From the NCBI GenBank assembly GCA_036898135.1, contig CM072512.1:23608424-23672423 (forward strand): 64,000 nt of DNA, in the 5' to 3' direction. Of this stretch, positions 35,213 to 46,248 are shown piece after piece. Every line of letters starts with the position of its first letter. The first letter of the stretch is position 1. The stretch comes from Oncomelania hupensis. Lineage: Eukaryota > Mollusca > Gastropoda > Littorinimorpha > Pomatiopsidae. The position numbers were made by a program, and so were the translations under genes. The notes below the pieces were generated by a model that was not told where the DNA came from, ran no database searches, and saw nothing but the letters and a program-made list of their open reading frames with translations.

Positions 35213-37603
35213 CTATCCTGTCCCATAACCCGAAGGTCGTAGGGGCACCACAGATGATCGTTTAACCAGCATACTCCATCTTTCTCTGTCCTCAGCAGCC
35301 CTCATGGCTTCGCTCAGTGTCAAACTAGTCCATTCTCGAATGTTGTCCTCCCAGCTCTTTTTCGGTCTCCCCCTTCTTCTACCTCCTTGCACTGTGCCTT
35401 GCAGAATGGTCTTTGCAAGGCCTGATGATCTGGTGACGTGGCCATACCATCGGAGTTTCCGTTTCTTCACCACTGTGAGCAGGTCATCGTGTTGTCCAAT
35501 GGCTTGTGTGATGGTCTGTCGGACTTCGTCGTTGGTGATGTGTTGGGTATAGGAAATGCACAGAAGTCTTCTGTAGCACCTCATCTCCATGCTTTGTATT
35601 CTTCGTTGGAGATCTGCTGTGAGGGTCCACGCTTCGCAAGCATATAGGAAGATGACCAGAGAGCGCAGCAGTCTTACTTTGGAATGTAGACTGATGGTTC
35701 TGTCTTTCCAAATGTGCTTCAACCTTGTCAGGGCAGCAGTTGTTTGTGCGATCCTGGAGAGGACTTCCTGTCGAGACCCATTGTCTGACACAATGGCTCC
35801 TAAATATTTGAAGCTGTGCACTGTGTTGAGGGATTGGCCTTGTACTTTGATGTCCGTGTTGATGCCATTGGTGTTGTTGGTCATCATTTTGGTCTTCTCT
35901 GCACTTATTTCCATTCCATAAGCTCTGGAGGTGGTGTCAAGCCTCTGTACAAGCTGTTCAAGTTCTTGTTCCTCTCCAGCAAATCCATCAATATCATCCG
36001 CAAAACGAAGATTGGAGATTGCTCTGCCCCCTATGCTGACTGTGCCTTCGTGATCTTCAAGAGCATCTGACATGATGCGCTCTAGGAAGATGTTGAAGAG
36101 TGTTGGAGAGAGAAGGCATCCTTGACGCACACCGATTGTTGTTCTGAACCAGTTCCCGATGACGCTGTTATGGAGGACTGCACTGGTAGCCTTGTCATAC
36201 AGGCTTTTGATGACTTCTATAATTTTAGGGCTGATGTTGTACACTTTCATGGTTGCCCATAGAGCTGCATGCCAGACTCGGTCAAATGCCTTCTTGAAGT
36301 CTATGAACACATGATATAGATGTTGTTGGTGCTGTAGGTATTTCTCACAGATTATTCTGAGGTTGAAAATCTGTTCAGTGGTACTTCGCCCTGCCATGAA
36401 TCCTGCTTGTTCTTCAGCTATGATTTGTTCAGCTTGTGGTTTCAACCTGTTGAGTATTATTTTCAGGAGGACCTTGCTGGGATGGCTGATGAGGCTGATG
36501 GTGCGGTAATTTTCACACTCCTGAAGGTTACCTTTTTTGGGAATAGTGATGACAAGCGACTGGGTCCATGGTGTAGGCCATTCCCCACTCTGCCAGATCT
36601 TGTTACAGATAATGGTGAGAGCATCAGTCATCGCTTCTCCTCCTGCTTGTAGCAGTTCCGCTGGTATGTTGTCCACTCCCGCTGACTTCCCTTTCTTCAG
36701 CGATTGCACTGCTGCCTCAACTTCTTCCCGGAGAATTGGGAGGATTTCTTCTTCTTCTCTGTTCTCGGGACATGCTAGAACTGATGGGTCTCCATTTGGT
36801 GTATGGTTGTAAAGGTCAGAGCAGTACTCTGTCCATCTGTCCAAGACTTCTTGTTCTTCTGTAAGGCATATGCCAGACTTGCTTTGGATAGTGGAGACTT
36901 TGGGCTGTTTAACACTTGTCAGCCGCTTCACAGTCTGGTAGGCCTTCTTGCTGTTGTTCTTGTTCAGATTGTTCTCTATTTCCTGGCATTGATCTTCTAT
37001 CCAGTTCTCCTTTGCTGTGCGCATGCCTTTTCGGATGTCATTGTTGATTTTTCGGTAGACATCAGCTCCCTGTGAGGTGTTCTTTTTCTTTTTTAACTCT
37101 CTTCGTTTATCACACAGATCCAAAAGTTCAGGTGTGATCCACGGCTTCTTCTTTGGTCGGTGCTTGCCAAGGATCTCAGTGGCGGCATCTGTTACAGCTG
37201 AGTTGAAGGTATTGGTCATGGTGTTGACATCTACTTCGCCTGCCCCCAAAATAAGCAGTGGTGCAAATTTCCCTCCAATTGTGGCCTGAAATATTTTTGC
37301 CACCTCCGGGTCTTGCAGTTTGTCCAGGTCGAACTTCAGCCTGGTGCACTTTGCTGTATTTACTCTCTTCAAATGGAGCCGGAAAGACATCATCACGAGA
37401 TCGTGGTCACTTCCAATGTCTGCTCCTGGAAAAGTGCGTGTCCTGCCAATGTTGATGCTTGATCTGATGCGTTTCTTGACCATGATGTAGTCGATCTGGT
37501 TGTGATGTTCCCAGCCGGGACTGTGCCATGTCCATCGTCTGGAGTTTTTGTGGAGACCAAGCGTGTTTGCCAGTACCAGATTGTTGTATCTGGCAAACTC
37601 CAA
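35213..37603 (-). CDS. RTE LINE reverse transcriptase (C-terminal ORF)
   Basis: A 796-codon ORF. It begins in the last part of the endonuclease (RRWTWHSPGW, IDYIMVKKR, GSDHDLVMM, whose His is catalytic). It continues through the RT: WTQSLVITIPKKGN, SHPSKVLLKIILNRL, AGFMAGRSTTEQ, FIDFKKAFDRV, GVRQGCLLSP and FADDIDG in place of the usual YADD. The tail has CEAWTLTADLQRRIQSMEMR and WEDNIREWTSLTL. The enzyme copies its own RNA at a nicked target. It is open throughout, but the upstream endonuclease part is in another frame, so the whole protein cannot be made. Confidence 0.92.
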   Translation of the reverse strand: MEFARYNNLVLANTLGLHKNSRRWTWHSPGWEHHNQIDYIMVKKRIRSSINIGRTRTFPGADIGSDHDLVMMSFRLHLKRVNTAKCTRLKFDLDKLQDPEVAKIFQATIGGKFAPLLILGAGEVDVNTMTNTFNSAVTDAATEILGKHRPKKKPWITPELLDLCDKRRELKKKKNTSQGADVYRKINNDIRKGMRTAKENWIEDQCQEIENNLNKNNSKKAYQTVKRLTSVKQPKVSTIQSKSGICLTEEQEVLDRWTEYCSDLYNHTPNGDPSVLACPENREEEEILPILREEVEAAVQSLKKGKSAGVDNIPAELLQAGGEAMTDALTIICNKIWQSGEWPTPWTQSLVITIPKKGNLQECENYRTISLISHPSKVLLKIILNRLKPQAEQIIAEEQAGFMAGRSTTEQIFNLRIICEKYLQHQQHLYHVFIDFKKAFDRVWHAALWATMKVYNISPKIIEVIKSLYDKATSAVLHNSVIGNWFRTTIGVRQGCLLSPTLFNIFLERIMSDALEDHEGTVSIGGRAISNLRFADDIDGFAGEEQELEQLVQRLDTTSRAYGMEISAEKTKMMTNNTNGINTDIKVQGQSLNTVHSFKYLGAIVSDNGSRQEVLSRIAQTTAALTRLKHIWKDRTISLHSKVRLLRSLVIFLYACEAWTLTADLQRRIQSMEMRCYRRLLCISYTQHITNDEVRQTITQAIGQHDDLLTVVKKRKLRWYGHVTRSSGLAKTILQGTVQGGRRRGRPKKSWEDNIREWTSLTLSEAMRAAEDRERWSMLVKRSSVVPLRPSGYGTG

Positions 37604-38301
37604 TAGCCTCAGACCCCTGTCATTTGTCTCGTTGTTGCAGTGGGGTCCACATGTGTCTCCCTAGTTGTGGTGCGCATCTTGGCCAACCTTGGCATTCCTT
37701 TCGCCTTGCACTATGACTATGTCCTTCTTCGGCACTTGGTCAAGGACCGTCAGTATATTTTCATAAATTCCTCCACTTCGCTGTCTTCATAGTCTGATGT
37801 TGGGGCATAGGCCTGGATGATGGTAATGTTGAAAGGAGTTGCTCTCAGACGGATGGTAATGAGTCTACTGGAGACTGGGCGGCAACCCATGACAGTGGCT
37901 AGAATGTTCTTGTGGACCAAGAATCCAACGCCGTGTTCGTGCCTGTCATCTCTACCGCTGAAATAGAGCTTGTGGCCTTTGTCAGTCGTTGTTTCACCTA
38001 GGCCTTTCCAGCGCAGTTCGCTGATACCTAGAACGTTCCATCGATAGTGGTCCAGCTCGTGGGCCAGTTCTTCTAATTTTCCTTCCGCAGTTAGGGTCCT
38101 GACATTCCAGGTTCCTACGACGATGTTGTTTCTCGTGCGGATCTTGCTAATTTGTCCATCAGTAGCATACTTTTCACCTCCGTCCTGGTGGCCAACGGAA
38201 GGCGCGGTCCTTGTTCCGGGCGACGACCGATCCGGCATGGAATTAGTGGATAGCCTCATCATGTGTTGTGTCTTGGGCAAAAAAGACCTGGCAGGGCCCA
38301 A
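37604..38301 (-). pseudogene. RTE LINE endonuclease, frameshifted
   Basis: The EEP-type endonuclease N-terminus is visible: NNIVVGTWNVRTL, WNVLGISELRWKG (metal-binding Glu), HGVGFLVHKN and IIQAYAPTSD. The 37750-38301 frame ends at VEEFMKIY because of a one-base change. The continuation reads VIVQGERNAKVGQ, so the usual Asp of GDxNA is replaced by Glu, and a TAG stop follows near 37660. Endonuclease activity is therefore probably lost in this copy. Confidence 0.85.
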
Positions 38302-38530
38302 TCCTCTCCAGGCTGTTGGCCACAGCCGAAATCCACGAATACAGTGTGGCTCGCCTTGGCCCTGAGCACGTGGTCGTTGAACCTGTAGTAACGTGAGGTT
38401 CCTCCGGCCTGGCCGGTGACTTCTGTGTAGAAGACTTTCGCCCAGTGATGCCGTGCTAACATCACCCCTGTTAGTCGCCTCTTACGACACGCCGGGAAAC
38501 GTTGGGTCTATTCTATTTGCCCGAACCCAC
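38259..38530 (-). other. RTE LINE 5' leader
   Basis: Holds a 68-codon ORF (38259-38465) and, at about 38472-38500, a hairpin with arms GTCG and CGAC around TAAGAGG. Function unknown. Confidence 0.4.
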
Positions 38531-39560
38531 AAAAAAAAAATATATAGAGTAAAATGTGTTTAGTAAAGCACACCAGCTCAATGCCTATGTGAGAAGCACT
38601 GTTTAATGCCTCCACATGCACATTTTGCTTGCTGCGGGCTATTTATAGCTTGCCTGCACCCTCCCTTCCAGTAAAAGGAAAGGAAAGGAAGCGTCAGCGA
38701 AGCTATTTATAGCTAGCCTGGCTGACCTAACCTCAAAACTAAAAAGCTTTGGTTGAGTCGCTGTGAAAGGATTGCCTCCAGCCACCTTGACCTTGTTATG
38801 AACAGCAAATACAAATACCCCCAGCTGGCCACTGACCTAGATAATGTTCCTATGAAGTTTCCTGAAATCTGTTCAGTGCTTCTTGAGAAATGACGAGCGA
38901 CGGGCCGAAAAACAGACCGACAGGGCGACTGATATTGTTGGCTCCTCGTGATCCCCGATTATCTGGAAATACCAAGAAAGCTGACTTAATAATAATATAA
39001 CAATCCCGCATCAAGAACGTTCCGTTCACTTTTGACTTCCAAGACGAAGTACAATATCTGGTATGACATACGCATTTTTTATTTTTTCTCATTGTATAAT
39101 TTCTAATGCAATATTGTAAGTTGTTTCATGTTTGTTTCTTTCCTTTCATGTAAGAGCGCTATGCGCTTGTCTATAAAAAGACAAGTAATAGCGCTATATA
39201 AATGTCCATTATTATATTATTATTATTAAGTAATATATATGACGTTTATCAGCAAGTTACGAGTGCAGCTTGTTGATAATATCAAAGAATTTTCCTTTAA
39301 CACAAAGAAGTATCATTCCGAAAGACGGCTATATAAAATATTGATGATATTCCGCGCGAAGCGCCCCAAGCGGTCATCGTGATTTTAAAAAAAAACAACT
39401 AAGGGAAGGCAATTCGATGCATAGCGACAATTAAACAAACCTCCAGGGTCGAATGCTGCTAATCGGTCGCTTTTTAAATTAAACGATCCAGAATGTGCAG
39501 AAAATACGCACAGATGCATGTGAAACAATAAGTAAATGATACTTTTGTGTAATAAAATAA
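38531..39560. other. Non-coding DNA with short repeat scraps
   Basis: Includes two GCTATTTATAGCT direct repeats near 38638 and 38700, and a SINE tail with GCGCTATATAAATG at about 39190-39210. Confidence 0.45.
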
Positions 39561-39571
39561 TGTTCAAAAAT

Positions 39572-40506
39572 ATCCTATCCTATCCGATCCCGTAACTCAA
39601 AGGTCGTTGGGGCACCACAAATGATCGTTTAATCAGCGTACTCCATCTTTCTCTGTCCTCAGCAACCCTCATGGCTTCGTTCAGTGTCAAACCAGTCCAT
39701 CCTCGAATATTGTCCTCCCACCTCTTTTTCTGTCTCCCTCTCCTTCTGTCTCCTTGCACCGTGCCTTAAAGAATGGTCTTGCAATGCCTGATGCTCTGGT
39801 GACGTGGCTATACCATCGGAGATTCCGTTTCTTCACCACTGTGAGCATGTCATCATGTTTTCCAATAACTTGTGTGATGGTCTGTCGGACTTCGCTGTTG
39901 GTGGTGTGCTGGGTATACGAAATGCCCAGAAGTCGTCTGTAGCACCTCATCTCAATGCTTTGTATTCTTCATTGTAGATCTGAAGTGAGGATCCATGTTT
40001 CGCAAGCGTATAGGAAGATGGAGATGACAAGGGAGCGCAGCAGCCTTTCCTTCGAATGTAGACTGATGGGCCTTTCTTTCTAAATGGGCTTCAACCTTTT
40101 CAGGGCAACAGTTGGTTTGTGTGATCCTGGAGAGGACTTCCTGTCAGGACCCATTGTCTGAAACCATGGTTCCTAAATATTTGAAGCTATACACTGTGTT
40201 GAGGGATTGGCCTTGGACTGATGTCCATGTTGATGCCTTTGGTTTTGATGGTCATCATTTTGGTCTTCTCTGCACTTATTTCCATTCCATAAGCTCTGGA
40301 GGTGGTGTCAAGCCATGAGAGTTTACAACATCAGCTCTAAAATTAATGAAGTCATTAAAAGCCTGTATGACAAGGCTATCAGTGCAGTCCTCCACAACAG
40401 CGCCATCGGGAACTGGTTCAGAACAACAATCGGTGTGCGTCAACGATGCGTTTTCGTTAAGTAAAATTCACCGCTTCATCGCACAAGCGTCCCGGGGTTC
40501 AGCTCA

Positions 40507-40555
<49 letters not shown>

Positions 40556-40559
40556 TCTT

Positions 40560-40611
<52 letters not shown>

Positions 40612-41140
40612 GCCTCCTTCTTCAATTATTGGTTTAAAAATGTCAATTTCTTATTTATTTACGCATTTAAGTTCTAGCTAAATATTTGATTCATCGTTTT
40701 TATTTGTTATTTTTATTTTTTTTTAAATTTATATATGTGTATGCGTGTATGTCCGTGAAATTATTTACTAAACCTCATTATCTTTAATTATTTTATTATA
40801 TTATATTTTTTAATTGTTGTATTCTTCTTTATTTATAAGCAACTACCAGTTGCCTGTCACTTAATTATTATGTAGAATTTTGTCATTATATAAGCTCGCT
40901 TGTTGCCTATCCTGTAAATCACTGTTTGTAATTAAGCCTATATGTTTTTCCTTGAATAAAACATTTGTTTAAACCAAGGATGTCTACTCTCTCCAACACT
41001 CTTTAGCATCTTCCTAGAGCGCATCATGTCAGATGCCCTTGCAGATCACGAAGGCACAGTTAGCATAGGGAGTAGAGCAATCTCCAACCTCCGTTTTGCG
41101 GATGACATTGATGGATTGGCTGGAGAGGAACCAGAACTTG
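39572..41140 (-). mobile_element. RTE LINE copy with twin-priming-type inversion
   Basis: 39572-40314 is the RTE 3' part in minus orientation. 40313-41140 (less an insertion at 40449-40974) is the adjoining upstream part in plus orientation. In the parent element the two breakpoints lie about 15 bases apart, and the junction shares CC. A 10-bp target duplication (GTTCAAAAAT / GTTCAAGAAT, one mismatch) lies at 39562-39571 and 41141-41150. The coding sequence is broken by frameshifts. Confidence 0.88.
40449..40974. mobile_element. Unclassified insertion in the inverted RTE arm
   Basis: About 526 bp flanked by CAACGATG (40441-40448) and CAAGGATG (40975-40982), an 8-bp duplication with one mismatch. 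It contains (CT)n at about 40512-40575, (CA)n at about 40575-40610, and an AATAAA signal near the right end. I see no inverted repeats. It could be a truncated retroelement in plus orientation. Confidence 0.6.
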
Positions 41141-41192
41141 GTTCAAGAATTAAAAGTGCCAAAAAAAAAAAGGTTTTAATATATATAGATCG

Positions 41193-41565
41193 GATGCATG
41201 TAGATGTAATTCAAAATGACAAAACAAGAGACCAAACTTGGTGACCAAAATCGATAATCTAGCACTCCAAAAAGTTCATCCAGATGGCAAAAAAATCCAG
41301 CGTAAAAATAGATCTGCTAGAACATAAAAAAACATAATAATTTTGAGTTTTTTTTTAATTTGATTTTTTTTGGGGGTGGGGGTGGGGGGGGGGTGGGGGT
41401 GGGGGTGGGGGGGGGGGGGCTAAACAGATCGATAACACCAAGTGATTTAGAATGACGGAGCACGAGACCAAATTTGGTGACCCAAACCCGATAGTCTAGA
41501 ACTCCAAAAAGTTTATCCCGGAATTTATCCCGAGGGCAAAAATTTCCAGCGTAAAAATGCAATAT
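41193..41565. repeat. Direct repeat pair with G-run between
   Basis: 41199-41312 and 41440-41560 share order and sequence (AGACCAAACTTGGTGACC vs AGACCAAATTTGGTGACC; ACTCCAAAAAGTT; CCAGCGTAAAAAT). Between them is a GGGGGT/G-run tract at 41368-41420 that could form a quadruplex. Confidence 0.8.
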
Positions 41566-42040
41566 TGCTATGCTAATTGATAATCAAAATCATGCCAAAT
41601 TCATCGATGTGAAGTCTGCATATCCAAATATGCAGTGAACGCTGTTCTCTATTAATGGCGACAATGACATCATGCTGCACGGCTTTGGTACTCCTTTCTA
41701 TAGGCGCTTTTGTATCTGGACACGCGAGCGCCTATGCCTGTGACCCGTCTCCCTTTTCTTATCTATTATACAAGCGCCTGTGCTCCTTTCCTGTCCCTAA
41801 GAGCCCTAGCTCAAGTGCGATATAAGAAAGACTTCCGACGAACACGCTATCGTTTGTTACTCGGGACAGGCTATACGAGTCAAAACTTGACCTTACCAGA
41901 GTTTCACCAGATTAAGTCCAGTGCCTATTTTATGGCTGAGTTCAAAAACAGTATAGATCTAACTGTAATGTTATCGACACTACCGTGTACATTGGTTTCC
42001 AGACAACAAAAAGCGAATACAAACACCTTATTATTAGATC

Positions 42041-42107
<67 letters not shown>

Positions 42108-42175
42108 GTTGTTGTTGTTGTTGTACTTGTTGTAGTTCTTCTTCTTCTTCTTTTTCTTCTTCTTCTTCTTCTTCC
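42041..42175. repeat. (TTA)n, (GTT)n, (CTT)n cluster
   Basis: A TTA array at 42041-42107 is followed by GTT and CTT units. Confidence 0.95.
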
Positions 42176-42631
42176 TAACATTATAATTATTATTAAGGAA
42201 GATTTATGTCACGTATGCCTACATAGTTTGATGGCAAAACGGCCGTTTCATCTACAAATAAGCATAGTTTTCAATCATTTGTGATATTCAACTTGTTTCA
42301 TACTTCGGCAATCTGAAGAATCAAAGTTCAGGGCACTTGTAACGACAATGTGTGCAGTTAATAGCACTGCTGTGATCACTCCCACATGTCTTTTCGCAGA
42401 ATCTCCGCTAAGTCCAGTGTCTTGTTCCATGCCGTAGGCCATTTTGTTGTGTGTGTTGTTTTTTTTTTAATCATGATCATCTATTGGTGGCGCTGGTAAG
42501 TTTCGGTTTCGCATGTCCGGGAGTTATCCTCCTATGATAAGAATTGAATTTTTATTATTATATTATTATTAGTCGCGCAGTTACGGCATCGAGGCGCTCT
42601 TATAGTGTTCCCTTTCAGTAGTCTCTCACAT

Positions 42632-43275
42632 TGTTACACTCGGTTTGATGATGATGGTGTTTTCTTTATCAGTATCTGATTCAGCCCCAATGCTGAATTC
42701 CTGATAAGGTGTAACTCAGATTCGTTTATCCACGCAGCCTGCTCACTCAGCATACAAGTCACAAAGTCGACGTATGAAGTTTTCCACTTTTATTCAGCAC
42801 ACATCAACAACTGCATACAATCGCTCAATCGCCTTTCCACTCTCAAGTTTACTTTCCAACGTACTATCAACAACAATAACTATCCACAACAACACACGGA
42901 GCATCGAATATATAATTTTTTCTCTCAACTCGAGATGACCTCAGTTTGTTCTAGAAAATGACGCATTACAACCAATCAGAATTAAAGATCGTCATCGCTG
43001 ACTTACGTCATACATTGTTCTAAACATACCCGGAACCTTCTCTTGCTTCGACATGTATCGGGAAATTTCTATCGAGAGTAAACACGCAGATCCAGAAACT
43101 TCCCCAGTAATATCGACTAACGCAAATTATCAACGTTATACAAAGCCTCTCCTAACAACAATGCAAACTCAAATCAAAGGTAAATAAACTCCATTATTGA
43201 ATACTTTGCAAAACGAAACGATTAGATCTATCGTGCGCGCTTCCGACGTACTACCATTCGCGTTTCAACGTAACA
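42632..43275 (-). repeat. Element B solo LTR
   Basis: 644 bp, left end TGTTACACT and right end GTAACA. A 5-bp target duplication CACAT lies at 42627-42631 and 43276-43280. It matches the element B LTRs in the same orientation. No internal element sequence remains, as expected after LTR-LTR recombination. Confidence 0.9.
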
Positions 43276-43394
43276 CACATATGCGCCATATCTACCGCTT
43301 TGCTACAGAACTAAAGGCACCCAGCTTGTATAATGCCAAATTTGTGCACGTCCAAGCTGTCAAAAATTGAGAATGTTACACCCTCCTAGGGGAA

Positions 43395-43800
43395 CATGAT
43401 AAGACGCACTTTAAATTTTGAATGTTTAAAGTCGGGCGTCTAGTTACAGACTGCAAGATCTAATAGAAATAAGTCCAGGTTCGATTCCCGCAAGGGGCGA
43501 AACGTATGTGACTTAGGTACGAAACTATTGAGGTCACCGAGTGTTTTCTCCGGATACTCAGGTTTCCTCCCTCCCTTCAATAATGATATTTGATGCAGTC
43601 AATATAAAAATTTCAAAAATAAAAATTCGGGTTCCTTTCCATCTTGTAATGGCTGTCTCCCTGCATTTGCACCATTATGTTTGAGTGATAGAAGTGTGTT
43701 TGTTGTGTGTATGAGATTGGGTAATACATGTGAGCATGTATGTTGGTACAGATCGCCGCGTTTTGATCGTGATTGATGATCTGGGGAAAAGCGCTTATAT
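43395..43800 (+). mobile_element. tRNA-derived SINE G
   Basis: A B-box-like GGTTCGATTCC lies at about 43479-43489. The body ends with GTATGTTGGTACAGATCGCC and GGGGAAAAGCGCTTATATAG before a (TTA)n tail. Related pieces are at 28977-29070 and about 44959-45110. Confidence 0.65.
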
Positions 43801-43807
43801 AGCATCC

Positions 43808-43810
<3 letters not shown>

Positions 43811-43870
<60 letters not shown>

Positions 43871-43877
43871 GTTATTA

Positions 43878-43945
<68 letters not shown>

Positions 43946-43948
43946 TTT
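43811..43948. repeat. (TTA)n microsatellite
   Basis: About 45 TTA units with two GTT variants. It follows SINE G and probably grew from its tail. Confidence 0.96.
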
Positions 43949-44464
43949 ATTAATTCACAGACAAAATGGGTCATCGAGATACAAAATGTCCATTTGCTTC
44001 AAACTACCGTAGGCCGCTGAACCTGCTGTTTTGAAATTTACACCAGGCAGCATGCGTTCCAATTGGTTTCTTAGCCCAGTTTTGTTGTATAGTCTGTGGT
44101 TGTTTTTAATCTCTTCATTCTAAATTCCAAACACGACGGTAAACTAAAACTATCGATGCGTGAACAGAATGCTTTCAATTAACTCCATTCTTCTTCCTCA
44201 TCTTCTCTCTCTTTTTCTCTCCTTCCTCCCCATTCCCATCCTACTCTTTGCGACAGATGCTATTGATGGTCAAGGAGATAGAGAGTCTAAGAATTATACC
44301 TCTCTTACACGGTATTATATGCAAGCAGCTGTAACATGGTCGCCGCCAGATAATGTTAGTCCTGGAAACTAAGCTCAGTGTGCCATGGGAGGTTTCCAGG
44401 GTTAACGACTGAACATTCTAGAAAGGTATGGGGCTATCTAGATCAGAATGTCTTTGGGACAGAG

Positions 44465-44465
<1 letters not shown>

Positions 44466-44529
<64 letters not shown>

Positions 44530-44560
44530 AACACACACCCACACCCACACCCACCCACAT
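44466..44560. repeat. (CT)n-(CA)n compound microsatellite
   Basis: CT array at about 44466-44513 passing into CACA and CCCACA units. Confidence 0.95.
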
Positions 44561-44664
44561 TTTTGTAAAAACGACATTCTGATGACTGTTGTGAAAAAAA
44601 AACAGGGATTATTTTGACACACTTTTCATTTTCTTGACATTATTTTGACATGTTCAAATTTTTG

Positions 44665-44713
44665 AAGCTATCCCTAACCCTAACCCCTAACCCTAACCCT
44701 TAACCTAACCCTA
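44665..44713. repeat. Interstitial telomere-like repeat
   Basis: About seven CCCTAA units, some imperfect (complement of TTAGGG). Confidence 0.9.
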
Positions 44714-44958
44714 AAACAGCTCTAACTCAACGGAGCGCTATTTTGACGTCAAAATAGGGCGGCCTTCCAAAAAAGTCAAAAGAAACCATGTGGAGTTTCA
44801 TGTGTGTGTGTTAGAGTAACGTCGTTTCTACATGCCCACACACACACACACCTACCAATTCCCCGCCATCATCCCTAACCTTCTCCGCCATCCTATATCA
44901 AATGTTACACTTTCGTGTGTGAAAGAAACAATCACAGTGCGACTTGCCTTTATATCAC

Positions 44959-45110
44959 ATGTTTGAACGATGAAGGTGTGTTTGTTGTGGATAAGAGTGT
45001 GCATGTAACATGTGTAAAGCTTGTGTATGTTGGTTACAGATCGCCGCTCTCTGCATGAGTCTGCTTTAGTCATACGGCGCCTGTAACATCTGGACGTTTA
45101 ATGATGATGG
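44959..45110 (+). mobile_element. SINE G-like body
   Basis: Shares GGTGTGTTTGTTGTG and GTATGTTGG...ACAGATCGCCGC with 43690-43765. Confidence 0.5.
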
Positions 45111-45837
45111 ATGGATGACTCGCTCAACGATGTGGAAGGGCGTTGAAGGCATTAGAACGGTTGTTGAAAGCTGCTTATATGGTATGAAGGGGACGATCAA
45201 CGAGGACGAATGGATGACGCGTTTAACACTGCATGTGACAGAGTATCAATTGATGAAGATTTATGAAAGCTATTTTTTTTTGTTTTTGTTTTTTGTTTTT
45301 TGTGTTTTTGCGGACAGGGGATAATGCTAGAAAAAGCGCAAAATTGCGTAGGCTTAAAAGCGTGAAGGGCATTACATTACATAGTTATTGCTTTAGGTCC
45401 AGCGGACTCTTCCGAGCCAAATCAGAACCAGAGAAGTGAAACAGGACTCACCCCTGATCCGCATAAAAATCTGCCGAAACAACCTTAGTGGTAACACTGA
45501 AGGCAATCTACCAGCCGGTCACTTTACAATAAAGACATCCAACGCAGGGGACGCTGAGGCTATTCACACTTTTCTGCTATCCTATGCACCAACGGGAATC
45601 CCCTCTATGAAAAATACTTCCGGTTTTTTTTTCTCCGCGTGTTTTAGTGAGTTATTTCCAAATATTCAAGAATAATAACATGTGTCACTGGCCACCTGTA
45701 CCGTACCCTCACATATTTTTTTTTTTTTTGCTGCAGTTTATTATCCCTTTCTATCGCCAGTGGCGCGCCTAAACCCTACCTACCTAACATTATTTGTGAA
45801 TTTTTGAAAAATATTCGGAAAAAACATAACGCCCAGA

Positions 45838-45935
45838 TGCTGGCTCGAACCCACACCTGTCAGGCGCTATTGGTTTCTGGCTTGTGGACAAGGCAAGTTA
45901 GTCCCGCCTTAGCCCACTTGGCCACAACGCTAGCC
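45838..45935 (-). tRNA. tRNA-like sequence (Ser/Leu type), probably a SINE head
   Basis: The minus strand has A-box TGGCCAAGTGGGC and B-box GGTTCGAGCC about 60 bases apart, with room for a long variable arm. I could not pair a complete acceptor stem, so a functional tRNA is doubtful. Confidence 0.35.
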
Positions 45936-45954
45936 TAACATATTCAGTTACTTC

Positions 45955-46248
45955 GTGTTTTGTGAAGGTTGCGACGGCAAAGCTATGGAAAACTACAAGA
46001 GTTTTCAGGTCCTGTTTCACTTTCTGTCGATGATCGACGCACCTCCGAAGTCGCCACAAATACAGGCCTCTACGATTGTTTTTTGCATCCTTTCACTGAG
46101 CATGTACTTCCTCCACCGTTTTTATACTTATCCCACTCGTTTTCTGGCTCTAACAATCGTCGTTTTCGGCAATTTGCCATATTTAAAAGTCATGCATCAA
46201 GCTTTGATAAAAGCAAAACAAGCAAAACCGGAACTTGGTTTCATATAA
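45955..46248 (+). CDS. Unrecognised small ORF with hydrophobic centre
   Basis: 97 codons with the hydrophobic run TIVFCILSLSMYFLHRF and a Lys-rich end. It sits inside the DNA that splits the family D copy. No family recognised; it could be chance. Confidence 0.15.
   Translation: MFCEGCDGKAMENYKSFQVLFHFLSMIDAPPKSPQIQASTIVFCILSLSMYFLHRFYTYPTRFLALTIVVFGNLPYLKVMHQALIKAKQAKPELGFI

Larger units (their letters stand above)
35206..38530 (-). mobile_element. RTE-type LINE, near full length
   Basis: About 3.3 kb on the minus strand: a 5' leader (38530 to about 38302), an apurinic-type endonuclease, reverse transcriptase, and a GGATA-repeat 3' tail at the left. One protein with endonuclease then RT, no long poly-A, and a short tandem-repeat tail are features of the RTE clade. 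No target duplication was found. The 5' limit is set only by where recognisable sequence ends, at a run of A. Confidence 0.85.

Noticed and set aside
38472..38530. HDV-like ribozyme at the 5' end of the RTE LINE
   Set aside because: Only a small hairpin is visible; I could not draw the nested double pseudoknot.
41710..42135. 141-codon ORF with a poly-Leu end
   Set aside because: The second half is the (TTA)n tract and the first half has no recognisable domain.
43811..43948. CRISPR-like or regularly spaced repeats here and in other arrays
   Set aside because: All regular arrays in the window are simple microsatellites or minisatellites without spacers, in a eukaryotic context.
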